Source of the DNA: Flaviramulus basaltis
GTDB taxonomy: Bacteria > Bacteroidota > Bacteroidia > Flavobacteriales > Flavobacteriaceae
NCBI RefSeq assembly: GCF_900114265.1
Contig: NZ_FPKV01000002.1
Coordinates: forward strand, 372,001-436,000
DNA: 64,000 bases
Direction: 5' to 3'
The stretch's first letter is position 1. Every line of letters begins with the position of its first letter. Position numbers and translations under genes: made by a program. Below, piece after piece: positions 54,535 through 63,163 of this stretch. A model generated the notes under the pieces. It worked only from the letters and a program-made list of their open reading frames with translations, did no database searches and had not been told where the DNA came from.

Positions 54535-55026
54535 TCAAAACGTTTTTTCCATTTCATAATCGTCCATAATAAAACCCTTTCCTATATCTGTAACCATTGC
54601 TCTTACTTTTTGAAAACCTAGCTTTTCATAAGCACGAATAGAATCGATATTATACTTATTAACATTTAATGAAATAGATGATAAATCAAATTTTACTGCC
54701 AGCTCACAAATAAAATTAAAAGCATAGCGTCCAATGCCTTTACCTCTAAAATCTTTTAAAACATAGAATTTGCTTAAAAACAAATAATCTGTTTCAATCT
54801 TTATTGATAAATAACCCACAGGAATATTATCATAAATGATATAAAAAAATAAGAATCCTTCCTTTATTTGATTTTCTATGGCAGATGCAGAATTAAACTT
54901 TTTAAGCATATAATTAATTTGCTTAATACTAATTATTGAAGGATAATGCTCTCTCCAAATCGTGTCTGCCAAAGTTTCTATTAGCAAATAATCGGAACCT
55001 GTTTGCGCTGGAATTATTTCTGTCAT
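54535..55026 (-). CDS. GNAT family N-acetyltransferase
   Basis: 163 aa. GNAT motif A is clear: LSKFYVLKDFRGKGIGRYAFNFICELA (Q/RxxGxG/A type), followed by ISLNVNKYNIDSIRAYEKLGFQKV (motif B). N-terminal part is LLIETLADTIWREHYPSIISIKQINYML. Acetyl-CoA binding predicted; substrate unknown. Convergent with DUF4268. Confidence 0.9.
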   Translation of the reverse strand: MTEIIPAQTGSDYLLIETLADTIWREHYPSIISIKQINYMLKKFNSASAIENQIKEGFLFFYIIYDNIPVGYLSIKIETDYLFLSKFYVLKDFRGKGIGRYAFNFICELAVKFDLSSISLNVNKYNIDSIRAYEKLGFQKVRAMVTDIGKGFIMDDYEMEKTF

Positions 55027-55086
55027 ATAGCGCCCTAAGTTAAACTTTTAATTAAAACAAAAAATAGGGCTTTCTAATTTATTAGC

Positions 55087-57021
55087 TTATTCGGCTTCAA
55101 TTTCAGTGGATGACATTTCACCATCTACAGGTGTATCCTCATTTTTAAGATACTCATCTAAAAACTTCAATATTCTACTGTAAGCTTCTATTTGGTTTTC
55201 CTTTTTTACGAAACCATGACCTTCATCTTCAAAAAGCACATACTCTACAGGTACTCCATTTTTTCTTACACCTGCTACAATTTCATCAGATTCAACTTGT
55301 AATACACGAGGATCTTTAGAACCTTGCAAAACGATTAATGGTTTTGTAACCTTATCTGTATGAAATAAAGGCGAAATTCTTTTTAAACGAACAGAATCTG
55401 CAGAGAAAGGATCTCCTAATTCAAGATAAAGTGACTCTCTAAACGATTCCCAATAAGGTGGAATACTCTTTAATGTACGCATCCAATTGGTTACACCAAA
55501 TAAATTTACACCAACATCAAACTCTTCTGGAGTATATGTTAACGCTGCCATGGTCATGTAACCTCCATAAGACCCACCAATTATTCCTATTTTATCACCA
55601 TCAATTTCAGGTTGTTCTGCTAACCAATTTTTACCTTCTACACAATCTTGTAAATCTTTTTCTCCATGGTTTTTATCGTCCATCTTGTAAAAAGTTTTTC
55701 CGTAGCCACTGCTACCACGATTATTAACTGCTAAAACCGCATAACCATGATTAACCATATATTGAATTAAGGAGCTAAAGCCTTGGCGTGTTTGTCCTCC
55801 AGGACCACCATGAACCCAAACCATTGCAGGTACCTTATTATCAATAGAAGCCTGATGAGGCAGGTAGTAAATTGCAGGGATCTCAGTACTATCAAATGAT
55901 TTAAATCGTATTACTTTCGCTGTCACTAAATCTTCAACATCAATAGCACTATTTAATACATCTGTGAGCTTATATTGTTCTTTAGTTTCTATATTGTAAG
56001 TATACAAATCTGATGGTGAATTAGAACCTCCAACATACATACGCATCCATTTTTCATCATCGCTAAAACTTACACTTGTAATACTTTTATCTCCAAAATC
56101 TGGTAAATCTATTGGTTTCATTGTTTTTGCTTCTAAAACTTCAATAGCATTTTTTCCATCTTCATTTACATAAACCACCATATATTTTCCGTTGGAAGTA
56201 AAACCACTTCCCATAATATCCCACGATTTTTCAATAACCTTTTTCTTTTCTTTTGTACTTAAATCATAAGCCATTAAATATGAAAATTCTCCTCCATCAT
56301 CTGTTGTATAATACAATGTATTATTATCTTTAGAAAAATCCTGAGCAGAATTAGCACTTCTATTGTCGTTAACTTTAGTCATTTCTTTAGTTTTTACATC
56401 ATAAAGAAATAAATCGCTATCATTAGTATTAAGAGATTTTGATAGGGCAAAATAGTTTTCGTCATCAGACATTCCACTAAAATTTAAACCATCATTATTT
56501 TGATAAATCATTTGTGATGAATAGTCTGAAATAGATAATTTATAAACATCAAAGAAGCGAGCATCTCTTTTATTAGAACCATAATACAGATAATTATCAT
56601 CTTTTGACCAGCCATAGAAACTAGATTTTGCTCCCTTTTCTGGAGTGATGTCTTTAATTGTGCTATCTAATTCTCTTACAAATAAATGATCAATTTCATC
56701 TCCATTTCCATCTGCACTCAATAAGATTCTATTGTCATTTGGAAAATACGATTCTGCAAAAACAGACGTACTATCAGAAGTTGTTATAGCCGTCATTTCA
56801 CCTCCTTTTACAGGAATAGTATATGCATTGTAAATATCCGATCTATTGCTTGATACTAATAGATTACTATTGTCTGAAGAAAAACTTCCTCCACCAACAG
56901 CTTCATTATCCATAAATTGTTCAATTGAGTATTGTTTGATTTCCTTTTTAACAATTTTAGTTTCTTTTTTACAAGAAAATAAAACCGCTACAATTGCTAA
57001 TCCTAAAATTTTGGTTTTCAT
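55087..57021 (-). CDS. S9 family (prolyl oligopeptidase-type) peptidase lipoprotein
   Basis: 644 aa. Lipobox Cys17 (VAVLFSC), so exported. N-terminal beta-propeller (about 30-370) with repeated WSKDDNYLYYGS and FSKDNNTLYYTTDDGG blades. C-terminal alpha/beta hydrolase with VWVHGGPGGQTRQGF (oxyanion region), catalytic Ser484 in GGSYGGYM, Asp in QGSKDPRV and His in EDEGHGF. Degrades short peptides, likely in the periplasm, feeding nitrogen. Stands alone, with a 155-bp gap before the next minus-strand gene. Confidence 0.94.
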   Translation of the reverse strand: MKTKILGLAIVAVLFSCKKETKIVKKEIKQYSIEQFMDNEAVGGGSFSSDNSNLLVSSNRSDIYNAYTIPVKGGEMTAITTSDSTSVFAESYFPNDNRILLSADGNGDEIDHLFVRELDSTIKDITPEKGAKSSFYGWSKDDNYLYYGSNKRDARFFDVYKLSISDYSSQMIYQNNDGLNFSGMSDDENYFALSKSLNTNDSDLFLYDVKTKEMTKVNDNRSANSAQDFSKDNNTLYYTTDDGGEFSYLMAYDLSTKEKKKVIEKSWDIMGSGFTSNGKYMVVYVNEDGKNAIEVLEAKTMKPIDLPDFGDKSITSVSFSDDEKWMRMYVGGSNSPSDLYTYNIETKEQYKLTDVLNSAIDVEDLVTAKVIRFKSFDSTEIPAIYYLPHQASIDNKVPAMVWVHGGPGGQTRQGFSSLIQYMVNHGYAVLAVNNRGSSGYGKTFYKMDDKNHGEKDLQDCVEGKNWLAEQPEIDGDKIGIIGGSYGGYMTMAALTYTPEEFDVGVNLFGVTNWMRTLKSIPPYWESFRESLYLELGDPFSADSVRLKRISPLFHTDKVTKPLIVLQGSKDPRVLQVESDEIVAGVRKNGVPVEYVLFEDEGHGFVKKENQIEAYSRILKFLDEYLKNEDTPVDGEMSSTEIEAE

Positions 57022-57176
57022 GATGCTAGATTTTTATGTAAGACGTTAAATATAAAACAGCCGTTATATCTATTCTTCTGTAATTTAAATTGAACAATAA
57101 ACGAAGTTAGCTTTTTAAATTCAAAAAAAACAATATTATACTACTGAAAAACAGCAGTTTATTGAAGATTTTATTT

Positions 57177-57803
57177 TTAAACTACATAGAAGAAAATCAT
57201 AAAGAAATGAAAAATGGCTCCTGCAAGAACAAATAAATGCCAAATTACGTGGTTATAAGGAATCTTTTCTATGGCATAAAATATAATACCAACCGTATAT
57301 GATAAACCACCTGCAAATAAGAATAAAATTCCGTTATCACCTATAGAGTTAGATAAATTTGAAAAATCAAAAATTATTAGCCAACCCATTACTAAATACA
57401 ATAAAGTAGAAAAAATTTCGAACCGTCCTGTAAAAAAAAGTTTTAAAACCACACCAAAAGCAGCAATACCCCAAACGGACCAAAATAATGTCCAACCTAA
57501 ACTTTGATCTAATGAAATTAAACATACTGGTGTATAAGTACCTGCAATTAAAAAATAGATACTAATATGATCTACAATTCTAAAATAATGCTTTCGCTTT
57601 TCACCTTTTACAGCATGATAAAATGTTGAGGCACTAAACAGTATAATTATAGTAATACCATATACAATAACACTAAACAGGCTCCAATCTGTTTTATCTG
57701 TGTTATGTGTTATGAGAAGTACCAAAGCTATAATACCAAACAAAGCACCAATAGCATGCGATAGGGCATTTAACTTTTCTTCAAAAGGAGTTTGAATGCG
57801 CAT
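57177..57803 (-). CDS. Hemolysin III family (PAQR-type) membrane protein
   Basis: 208 aa with seven hydrophobic segments. Family marks: EKLNALSHAIGALFGIIALVLL at the start, SASTFYHAV, DHISIYFLIAGTYTPVCL and VIWHLFVLAGAIFHFF near the end, giving the conserved Ser, His, Asp and HxxxH residues thought to bind Zn in a hydrolase site. Physiological role in bacteria unclear. It starts at the last base of the DUF4294 gene's stop (overlap of one base), so the two are co-translated. Confidence 0.92.
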   Translation of the reverse strand: MRIQTPFEEKLNALSHAIGALFGIIALVLLITHNTDKTDWSLFSVIVYGITIIILFSASTFYHAVKGEKRKHYFRIVDHISIYFLIAGTYTPVCLISLDQSLGWTLFWSVWGIAAFGVVLKLFFTGRFEIFSTLLYLVMGWLIIFDFSNLSNSIGDNGILFLFAGGLSYTVGIIFYAIEKIPYNHVIWHLFVLAGAIFHFFMIFFYVV

Positions 57804-58486
57804 TAATCTTTTTTAGGTTCTTCGTTATTTAACCATTTGTTAGCTAAATCGTAAAAATCGAATTTTATAGCAGATTCTTGACGCTCTAAAATACCACTTT
57901 GGAAATTTCGTTGTAAAATATCTTCAATTAAATAATCTTCCTTTTCATTAAATGGATCAAACTCTCTTTTTAATGAAATATCAAACATACTTGCTGTTGT
58001 ATTATACCAAAAGGCACGCCACCCGCTACGAAGCTCTTTAATTAAATCAAAAGCTGTAGTTCCTGTTTGTCTGTGAATTAGTTTTACTAAAATTTGTCCT
58101 TCTGTACGTGTTAGCTTTTTTAATTCAGCAGAAAACTCACCTTCAATATATTTTTGAACGCGCTTAGTGTAACGTTTTTTATCACGATTCTTTTTTAAAG
58201 TAGCCATTCTTGCATTCATAGAATCTAATCGTTGTGCAGCAAGTTTAGCATATGGATATACTTTTATGGTTTTTCGCCTTAATATTAGGTAACGAATACG
58301 GTCTTCTCTACTATCAAACTTAAGTTTGTGTAGAAGCATAACTTCATCTAAATCAATTGAAGTATGTGGAACTGAATCGCCCTCAATAATAACATACTCA
58401 ACTGCTATGGAATCTTGCTCAATTTCAATTATTTGAGCAGTGAGTAAAAAGGGAAATAATATGAATAAATATTTTAAAAAGTTCAT
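57803..58486 (-). CDS. Exported DUF4294 domain protein
   Basis: 227 aa with signal peptide (LKYLFILFPFLLTAQ). The rest is DUF4294, with DEVMLLHKLKFDSREDRIRYLILRRKTIKVYPYAKLAAQRLD as the signature, and KLIHRQTGTTAFDLIKELRSGWRAFWYN. Known only from Bacteroidetes; probably periplasmic, function unknown. Divergent from the M42 peptidase (102 bp) and one-base overlap with the PAQR gene. Confidence 0.88.
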   Translation of the reverse strand: MNFLKYLFILFPFLLTAQIIEIEQDSIAVEYVIIEGDSVPHTSIDLDEVMLLHKLKFDSREDRIRYLILRRKTIKVYPYAKLAAQRLDSMNARMATLKKNRDKKRYTKRVQKYIEGEFSAELKKLTRTEGQILVKLIHRQTGTTAFDLIKELRSGWRAFWYNTTASMFDISLKREFDPFNEKEDYLIEDILQRNFQSGILERQESAIKFDFYDLANKWLNNEEPKKD

Positions 58487-58588
58487 TTATAAAACACTGG
58501 AGCATTTAACATGCCAAAATTACTAATTTACTCAGTGTAAACCATTTTTTTCTATTTATATTATTAATTTAGTGCAAAACTTTTATAA

Positions 58589-59677
58589 ATGGCAAACAAG
58601 AGCATTCTTAACAAAAAGTCTATGGACTTTTTAGAAAAATATTTAAATAATGCAGCACCAACAGGATATGAATGGACGGGGCAAAAAATATGGATGGATT
58701 ACCTAAAACCATATGTTGATGAATTCATTACAGACACTTACGGAACTGCAGTTGGTGTTATAAACCCAAAAGCAAAATACAAAGTTGTTATTGAAGGGCA
58801 TGCTGATGAAATTTCCTGGTATGTTAATTATATTTCAGACAACGGACTAATTTATGTGATTAGAAATGGAGGTAGTGACCACCAAATTGCACCAAGTAAA
58901 ATTGTAAATATCCATACTAAAAATGGTATTATAAAAGGTGTTTTTGGTTGGCCAGCAATACATACAAGAGATAAAGCTAAAGAAGAAACTCCAAAACCTG
59001 ATAACATTACTATTGATGTTGGCGCAAAAGATAAAGAAGAAGTAGAAAAAATGGGGATTCATGTAGGATGTGTTATTACATACCCAGATGAATTTCACAT
59101 ACTAAACGGAGACAAATTTGTTTGTCGTGCATTAGATAACCGTATGGGTGGTTTTATGATTGCAGAAGTAGCTCGTTTACTTAAAGAAAATAAAAAAACG
59201 TTGCCTTTTGGACTTTACATCACTAATTCCGTTCAAGAAGAAATTGGTTTACGTGGTGCAGAAATGATTAGCCAAACCATTAAACCAAATGTGGCTATTG
59301 TTACCGATGTAACACATGATACCACTACCCCAATGATTGAGCGTAAAAAAGAAGGACATTTAGAAATTGGACTTGGTCCTGTAGTCGCTTATGCGCCTGC
59401 TGTACAACAAAAACTTCGTGATTTAATTACTGAGACTGCTGAAGCTAAAAAGATTCCGTTCCAACGTTCTGCACTATCAAGAGCTACTGGGACAGATACC
59501 GATGCCTTTGCTTACAGTAATGGTGGCGTTGCCTCGGCTTTAATTTCGCTACCACTTCGTTACATGCATACCACAGTAGAAATGGTACATAAAGATGATG
59601 TTGAGAACGTAATTAAACTAATTTACGAAACACTTTTAAACATTAAAGACGGCGAAACGTTTAGTTATTTTGAGTAA
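58589..59677 (+). CDS. M42 family metallopeptidase (glutamyl/deblocking aminopeptidase type)
   Basis: 362 aa. Metal site motifs: GHADEISW (His and Asp), CRALDNRMGGF (bridging Asp), VQEEIGLRGA with the catalytic Glu pair, and TDVTHDTT; C-terminal YMHTTVEMVHKDDVENV carries the last His. M42 enzymes are dodecameric cytosolic aminopeptidases with two Zn or Co per subunit. A second possible start is at MDFLEKYL, 11 codons in, which is closer to the family start. Stands as a single gene upstream of an inverted-repeat element. Confidence 0.92.
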   Translation: MANKSILNKKSMDFLEKYLNNAAPTGYEWTGQKIWMDYLKPYVDEFITDTYGTAVGVINPKAKYKVVIEGHADEISWYVNYISDNGLIYVIRNGGSDHQIAPSKIVNIHTKNGIIKGVFGWPAIHTRDKAKEETPKPDNITIDVGAKDKEEVEKMGIHVGCVITYPDEFHILNGDKFVCRALDNRMGGFMIAEVARLLKENKKTLPFGLYITNSVQEEIGLRGAEMISQTIKPNVAIVTDVTHDTTTPMIERKKEGHLEIGLGPVVAYAPAVQQKLRDLITETAEAKKIPFQRSALSRATGTDTDAFAYSNGGVASALISLPLRYMHTTVEMVHKDDVENVIKLIYETLLNIKDGETFSYFE

Positions 59678-59690
59678 TATTTAAAATTTA

Positions 59691-59811
59691 AAGTCATTGC
59701 GAAGGAGGTACAACGCAGTAATCTTTTTATTGCTTAACTTATAAGCCAGTTTTAACTGTAAAGATTTAATTAAAAAGATCACTTCAGTCATAATTTCTTC
59801 GCAATGACCTT
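59691..59811. repeat. Inverted-repeat (REP/MITE-like) intergenic element
   Basis: Outer arms AAGTCATTGCGAAG (59691-59704) and CTTCGCAATGAC (59797-59808) are inverse, and inner arms GTAATCTTTTTA and TTAAAAAGATCAC also pair imperfectly, giving a ~120-nt hairpin that fills the gap between the M42 peptidase and the NUDIX gene. A single arm recurs at 21299-21332. Confidence 0.65.
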
Positions 59812-59822
59812 ATTTTATAAAA

Positions 59823-60377
59823 ATGGATGAATACATAGACATTGTAACTAAAGAAGGCAAACCAACTGGGAAGTCTGAACTTAAATCAATTATCCATCAA
59901 AAAGGATATTACCACCATACAGCACATATTTGGTTTTATACTGTTGATAGTCAAATTTTACTATCACAACGTTCTTCAAAAAAAAGTATTTGTCCGTTAA
60001 TGTGGGATGTCTCAGTTGCTGGACATATAGATGCAGGAGAAACAGCAGAAGAAGCGGCAACCAGGGAAACTAGCGAAGAAATTGGATTAACTATTTCTGA
60101 AAAGGATTTAAAAAAAATAGGTGTTTTTGAATGTTTCCAATCTTATGAAAACGACATTCATGATAATGAGTTTCATAATACATTTATAGCAGAATTAAAA
60201 GTTCCTATTTCGCAATTAATACTTCAAGAAGAAGAAGTTGAAGCTTTAAAACTTGTGACTTTTGATAAGTTTAATGAACTGATTGATAACATTGGTAATA
60301 ACCATAACCATTTTGTGCCTTCAAACAAAACTTATTACGAATTTATTTTACAAATGATTCAAAAAACATTGAGCTAG
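59823..60377 (+). CDS. NUDIX hydrolase, IPP-isomerase/DUF-type
   Basis: 184 aa. Begins DEYIDIVTKEGKPTGKSELKS, typical of the YfcD/IDI-like group, with HIWFYTVDSQILLSQRSSKK. The NUDIX box is complete: GHIDAGETAEEAATRETSEEIGL (Gx5Ex7REUxEExGU). Hydrolyses a nucleoside-diphosphate-linked compound, or isomerises isopentenyl diphosphate if it is a true IDI; the sequence does not show the IDI-specific Cys/Glu pair, so hydrolase is favoured. Joined to the PrsW gene with no gap. Confidence 0.88.
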   Translation: MDEYIDIVTKEGKPTGKSELKSIIHQKGYYHHTAHIWFYTVDSQILLSQRSSKKSICPLMWDVSVAGHIDAGETAEEAATRETSEEIGLTISEKDLKKIGVFECFQSYENDIHDNEFHNTFIAELKVPISQLILQEEEVEALKLVTFDKFNELIDNIGNNHNHFVPSNKTYYEFILQMIQKTLS

Positions 60378-61052
60378 ATGACATTATTGCTTACAGCAGT
60401 TACTCCAGTATTCATAATCATGTTATATATTTATTTCAAGGATAAATATGAAAAGGAGCCTAAGCAATTAATTATATATAATTTCTTATTAGGTGCTTTT
60501 TTTAGTATAATCGTTACGACCGTTCTTTATTATGTTTTTGATATTGTGCTACCTCTTACAAACCATACAAGTATCTTTCAGCAATTCATAAAGGCTTTTT
60601 TTGTAGTTGGTTTAACTGAAGAATTTAGCAAATACATAATTGTACGTTATTTTGCTCAACCCAATAAAGCATTTAATGAGCCTTTTGATGGGATTGTGTA
60701 TGCCGTTATGGTATCGATGGGTTTTGCTGCTACCGAAAACATTTTTTATGTATTAGAAGGTGGTTATCAAACCGCATTATTAAGAGCTTTCACAGCTGTT
60801 CCTGCACACGCTACTTTTGGAATTTTGATGGGCTATTATATGGGTAAAGCTAAATTTTCAAACAATAGAATTGTTTTAAATTTAGCTGGTTTATTACTAG
60901 CCATAATTTTTCATGGCGCTTACGACTTTTTCTTGTTTATAGACTTCGTACCTGGTATTTGGGTTGGTGCATTTGTGTCCTTATTTATTGGCATTATTTT
61001 ATCAAGAAAAGCCATTAAAAAACATCAAGCGAATTCTAATTTTAATATTTAG
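60378..61052 (+). CDS. PrsW family intramembrane metalloprotease
   Basis: 224 aa with six or seven hydrophobic segments. Family motifs: FYIYFKDKYEKEPK at the N-terminus, GLTEEFSKYIIVRYF (the EEfxK motif), MGFAATENIFYVLEG (ExxN), PAHATFGILMGYYMG (His) and IFHGAYDFFLF (second His). These four supply the proposed zinc site. Bacillus PrsW cleaves an anti-sigma factor; the target here is unknown and no anti-sigma gene is adjacent. Starts at the base after the NUDIX stop. Confidence 0.9.
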   Translation: MTLLLTAVTPVFIIMLYIYFKDKYEKEPKQLIIYNFLLGAFFSIIVTTVLYYVFDIVLPLTNHTSIFQQFIKAFFVVGLTEEFSKYIIVRYFAQPNKAFNEPFDGIVYAVMVSMGFAATENIFYVLEGGYQTALLRAFTAVPAHATFGILMGYYMGKAKFSNNRIVLNLAGLLLAIIFHGAYDFFLFIDFVPGIWVGAFVSLFIGIILSRKAIKKHQANSNFNI

Positions 61053-61064
61053 TCACAATTTTTA

Positions 61065-61088
61065 AATCTATGATTAATCTCATAGATT
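61065..61088 (+). terminator. Candidate hairpin after PrsW
   Basis: Perfect 9-bp stem AATCTATGA / TCATAGATT (61065-61073, 61080-61088) 13 bp after the stop. No T run directly after it, so support for termination is limited. Confidence 0.35.
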
Positions 61089-61198
61089 ACACCTTTATTT
61101 TTCAATACTTTTATTTGGTTTTATACTTAGATTTTTTTTTAAAATAAAACCTACCTTATAAAATTCTTATATTTACTAACAACTAATCTAACACGCAA

Positions 61199-61684
61199 AT
61201 GAGTAAGATTTTTAAAGCCACAGTAAATAACAGTATAGATTTTGAAATTAATGAAAGTGATATTTCAAAGCTTGATGCATTAAAAGTTTCAGAGTCTAAA
61301 TATCACATTATTCAAAACCATAAATCTTATAAAACTGAAATCACCAAAACCAATTTCAACAGTAAATCATATCAAGTAAAAGTTAACAACAATACTTATA
61401 ACATCAACATATTTAACAACTTAGATTTACTTATAAAAGATATGGGATTTACAATTGGTGCTGCCAAACATGTTAATTCAATTAAAGCACCAATGCCTGG
61501 TTTAATTTTAGAAATTAATATAAAAGTAGGCCAAGAAGTTAAAGAAAATGATTCGTTATTAATTTTAGAAGCTATGAAAATGGAAAACATTCTTACCTCA
61601 CCAAGAGATGGTGTAATTAAATCTATTTCTGCAAATAAAGGTGATGCTGTTGAAAAAAATCAGTTGTTAGTTGAATTCGAATAA
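61199..61684 (+). CDS. Biotin carboxyl carrier subunit of acyl-CoA carboxylase
   Basis: 161 aa. The C-terminal biotinyl domain (about 92-161) has the biotin attachment site EAMKMEN with Lys127, preceded by KAPMPGLILEINIKVGQEVKENDSL. The N-terminal ~85 residues are beta-rich, unlike classical AccB, matching the carrier that accompanies propionyl/methylcrotonyl-type carboxylases in Bacteroidetes. It carries the carboxy-biotin between the next two gene products. First gene of a three-gene operon. Confidence 0.88.
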   Translation: MSKIFKATVNNSIDFEINESDISKLDALKVSESKYHIIQNHKSYKTEITKTNFNSKSYQVKVNNNTYNINIFNNLDLLIKDMGFTIGAAKHVNSIKAPMPGLILEINIKVGQEVKENDSLLILEAMKMENILTSPRDGVIKSISANKGDAVEKNQLLVEFE

Positions 61685-61715
61685 AACCTCCTTCTTCAAA
61701 GGAAAACACATTTTC

Positions 61716-63155
61716 ATGAAAAAAATATTAATTGCAAATCGAGGTGAAATTGCCATAAGAGTAATGAAAACCGCTCAAAAAATGGGCATTAAAACCGTTG
61801 CTGTTTTTTCTACCGCCGATAGAAATGCACCGCATGTAAAATTTGCTGATGAAGCCGTTTGTATTGGTAAACCGCCATCAAATCAATCGTATTTAAGAGG
61901 TGATAAAATTATAGAAGTTGCTAAAGCATTGCATGTAGATGCGATACATCCTGGATATGGTTTTTTAAGTGAAAATGCCGCTTTTGCTGAGTTATGTGAA
62001 AAAAATAATATCATTTTTATAGGTCCGCGTTCTAAAGCCATAAAAATTATGGGAAGTAAATTGGCAGCCAAAGAAGCTGTAAAACAATATAATATTCCTA
62101 TGGTTCCAGGCATTGACGAAGCTATAACAGATGCTAATAAAGCTAAGGTTATTGCAAAAGAAATTGGATTTCCAATTTTAATAAAAGCCTCTGCTGGCGG
62201 AGGTGGAAAAGGAATGCGTGTTGTTGAGAAAGAAAGTGATTTAGAATCTCAAATGAACCGAGCTATTAGTGAAGCTACTTCAGCTTTTGGGGATGGTTCT
62301 GTCTTTATTGAAAAATACGTAACCTCTCCTCGTCATATAGAAATACAGGTTATGGCAGATAGTCATGGTCATGTATTGCACTTCTTCGAGCGTGAATGTA
62401 GTATACAACGCCGTCATCAAAAAGTAGTTGAAGAAGCGCCTTCATCTGTATTAACTCCAGAATTAAGAAAAAAAATGGGAGAAGCTGCTATAAAAGTTGC
62501 AAAGTCTTGTGATTATCTGGGAGCAGGAACTGTGGAGTTTTTATTGGATGAAAAACATAATTTCTACTTCTTAGAAATGAATACGCGTTTACAGGTTGAA
62601 CACCCTGTTACCGAGTTAATTTCGGGTGTCGATTTGGTTGAACTTCAAATTCGTGTGGCTCGAGGCGAAGCACTTCAAATGAAGCAAGACGATTTAAAAA
62701 TTAATGGTCATGCTCTAGAATTGCGTGTGTATGCTGAAGATCCTTTAAATAACTTTCTTCCTAGTGTGGGACATTTAGATGTTTATAAGCTTCCTGTTGG
62801 AGAAGGGATAAGAGTTGATAATGGTTTTGAAGAAGGCATGGATATTCCTATTTATTATGATCCTATGCTTTCAAAATTAATTACATACGGTAAAACACGT
62901 GAAGAAGCTATTCAATTGATGGTAAAAGCTATTGAAGATTATCATGTTGAAGGCGTTCAAACTACATTGCCTTTTGGTAAATATGTTTGTGAGCATGAAG
63001 CCTTTAAATCTGGAAATTTTGACACTCATTTTGTGAAAAATTATTATTCACCAGAGGCTTTAAAAGAACAAACAGAGCAAGAAGCTAAAATTGCTGCTTT
63101 AATTGCAGTAAAACAATATATCGAAGATCAAAAATTATTGCGTTTACCTAACTAA
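61716..63155 (+). CDS. accC: Biotin carboxylase subunit of acyl-CoA carboxylase
   Basis: 479 aa from the ATG at 61716; the earlier in-frame ATG at 61671 overlaps the carrier gene and adds 15 unrelated residues, and an AAGG-type ribosome site lies just before 61716. Features: MKKILIANRGEIAIRV (N-terminal Rossmann), KASAGGGGKGMR (ATP-grasp glycine loop), RDCSIQRRHQK-type EC region ECSIQRRHQKVVEEAP, EMNTRLQVEHPVTE (catalytic Glu/Asn/Arg) and GHALELRVYAEDP. Carboxylates biotin from bicarbonate and ATP. The family includes acetyl- and propionyl-CoA enzymes. Confidence 0.94.
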   Translation: MKKILIANRGEIAIRVMKTAQKMGIKTVAVFSTADRNAPHVKFADEAVCIGKPPSNQSYLRGDKIIEVAKALHVDAIHPGYGFLSENAAFAELCEKNNIIFIGPRSKAIKIMGSKLAAKEAVKQYNIPMVPGIDEAITDANKAKVIAKEIGFPILIKASAGGGGKGMRVVEKESDLESQMNRAISEATSAFGDGSVFIEKYVTSPRHIEIQVMADSHGHVLHFFERECSIQRRHQKVVEEAPSSVLTPELRKKMGEAAIKVAKSCDYLGAGTVEFLLDEKHNFYFLEMNTRLQVEHPVTELISGVDLVELQIRVARGEALQMKQDDLKINGHALELRVYAEDPLNNFLPSVGHLDVYKLPVGEGIRVDNGFEEGMDIPIYYDPMLSKLITYGKTREEAIQLMVKAIEDYHVEGVQTTLPFGKYVCEHEAFKSGNFDTHFVKNYYSPEALKEQTEQEAKIAALIAVKQYIEDQKLLRLPN

Positions 63156-63163
63156 AAATATAG

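Noticed and set aside
61671-61715. ATG at 61671 for biotin carboxylase
   Set aside because: It overlaps the carrier gene and the family begins at MKKILIANRGEIA, encoded from 61716 with a good ribosome site.
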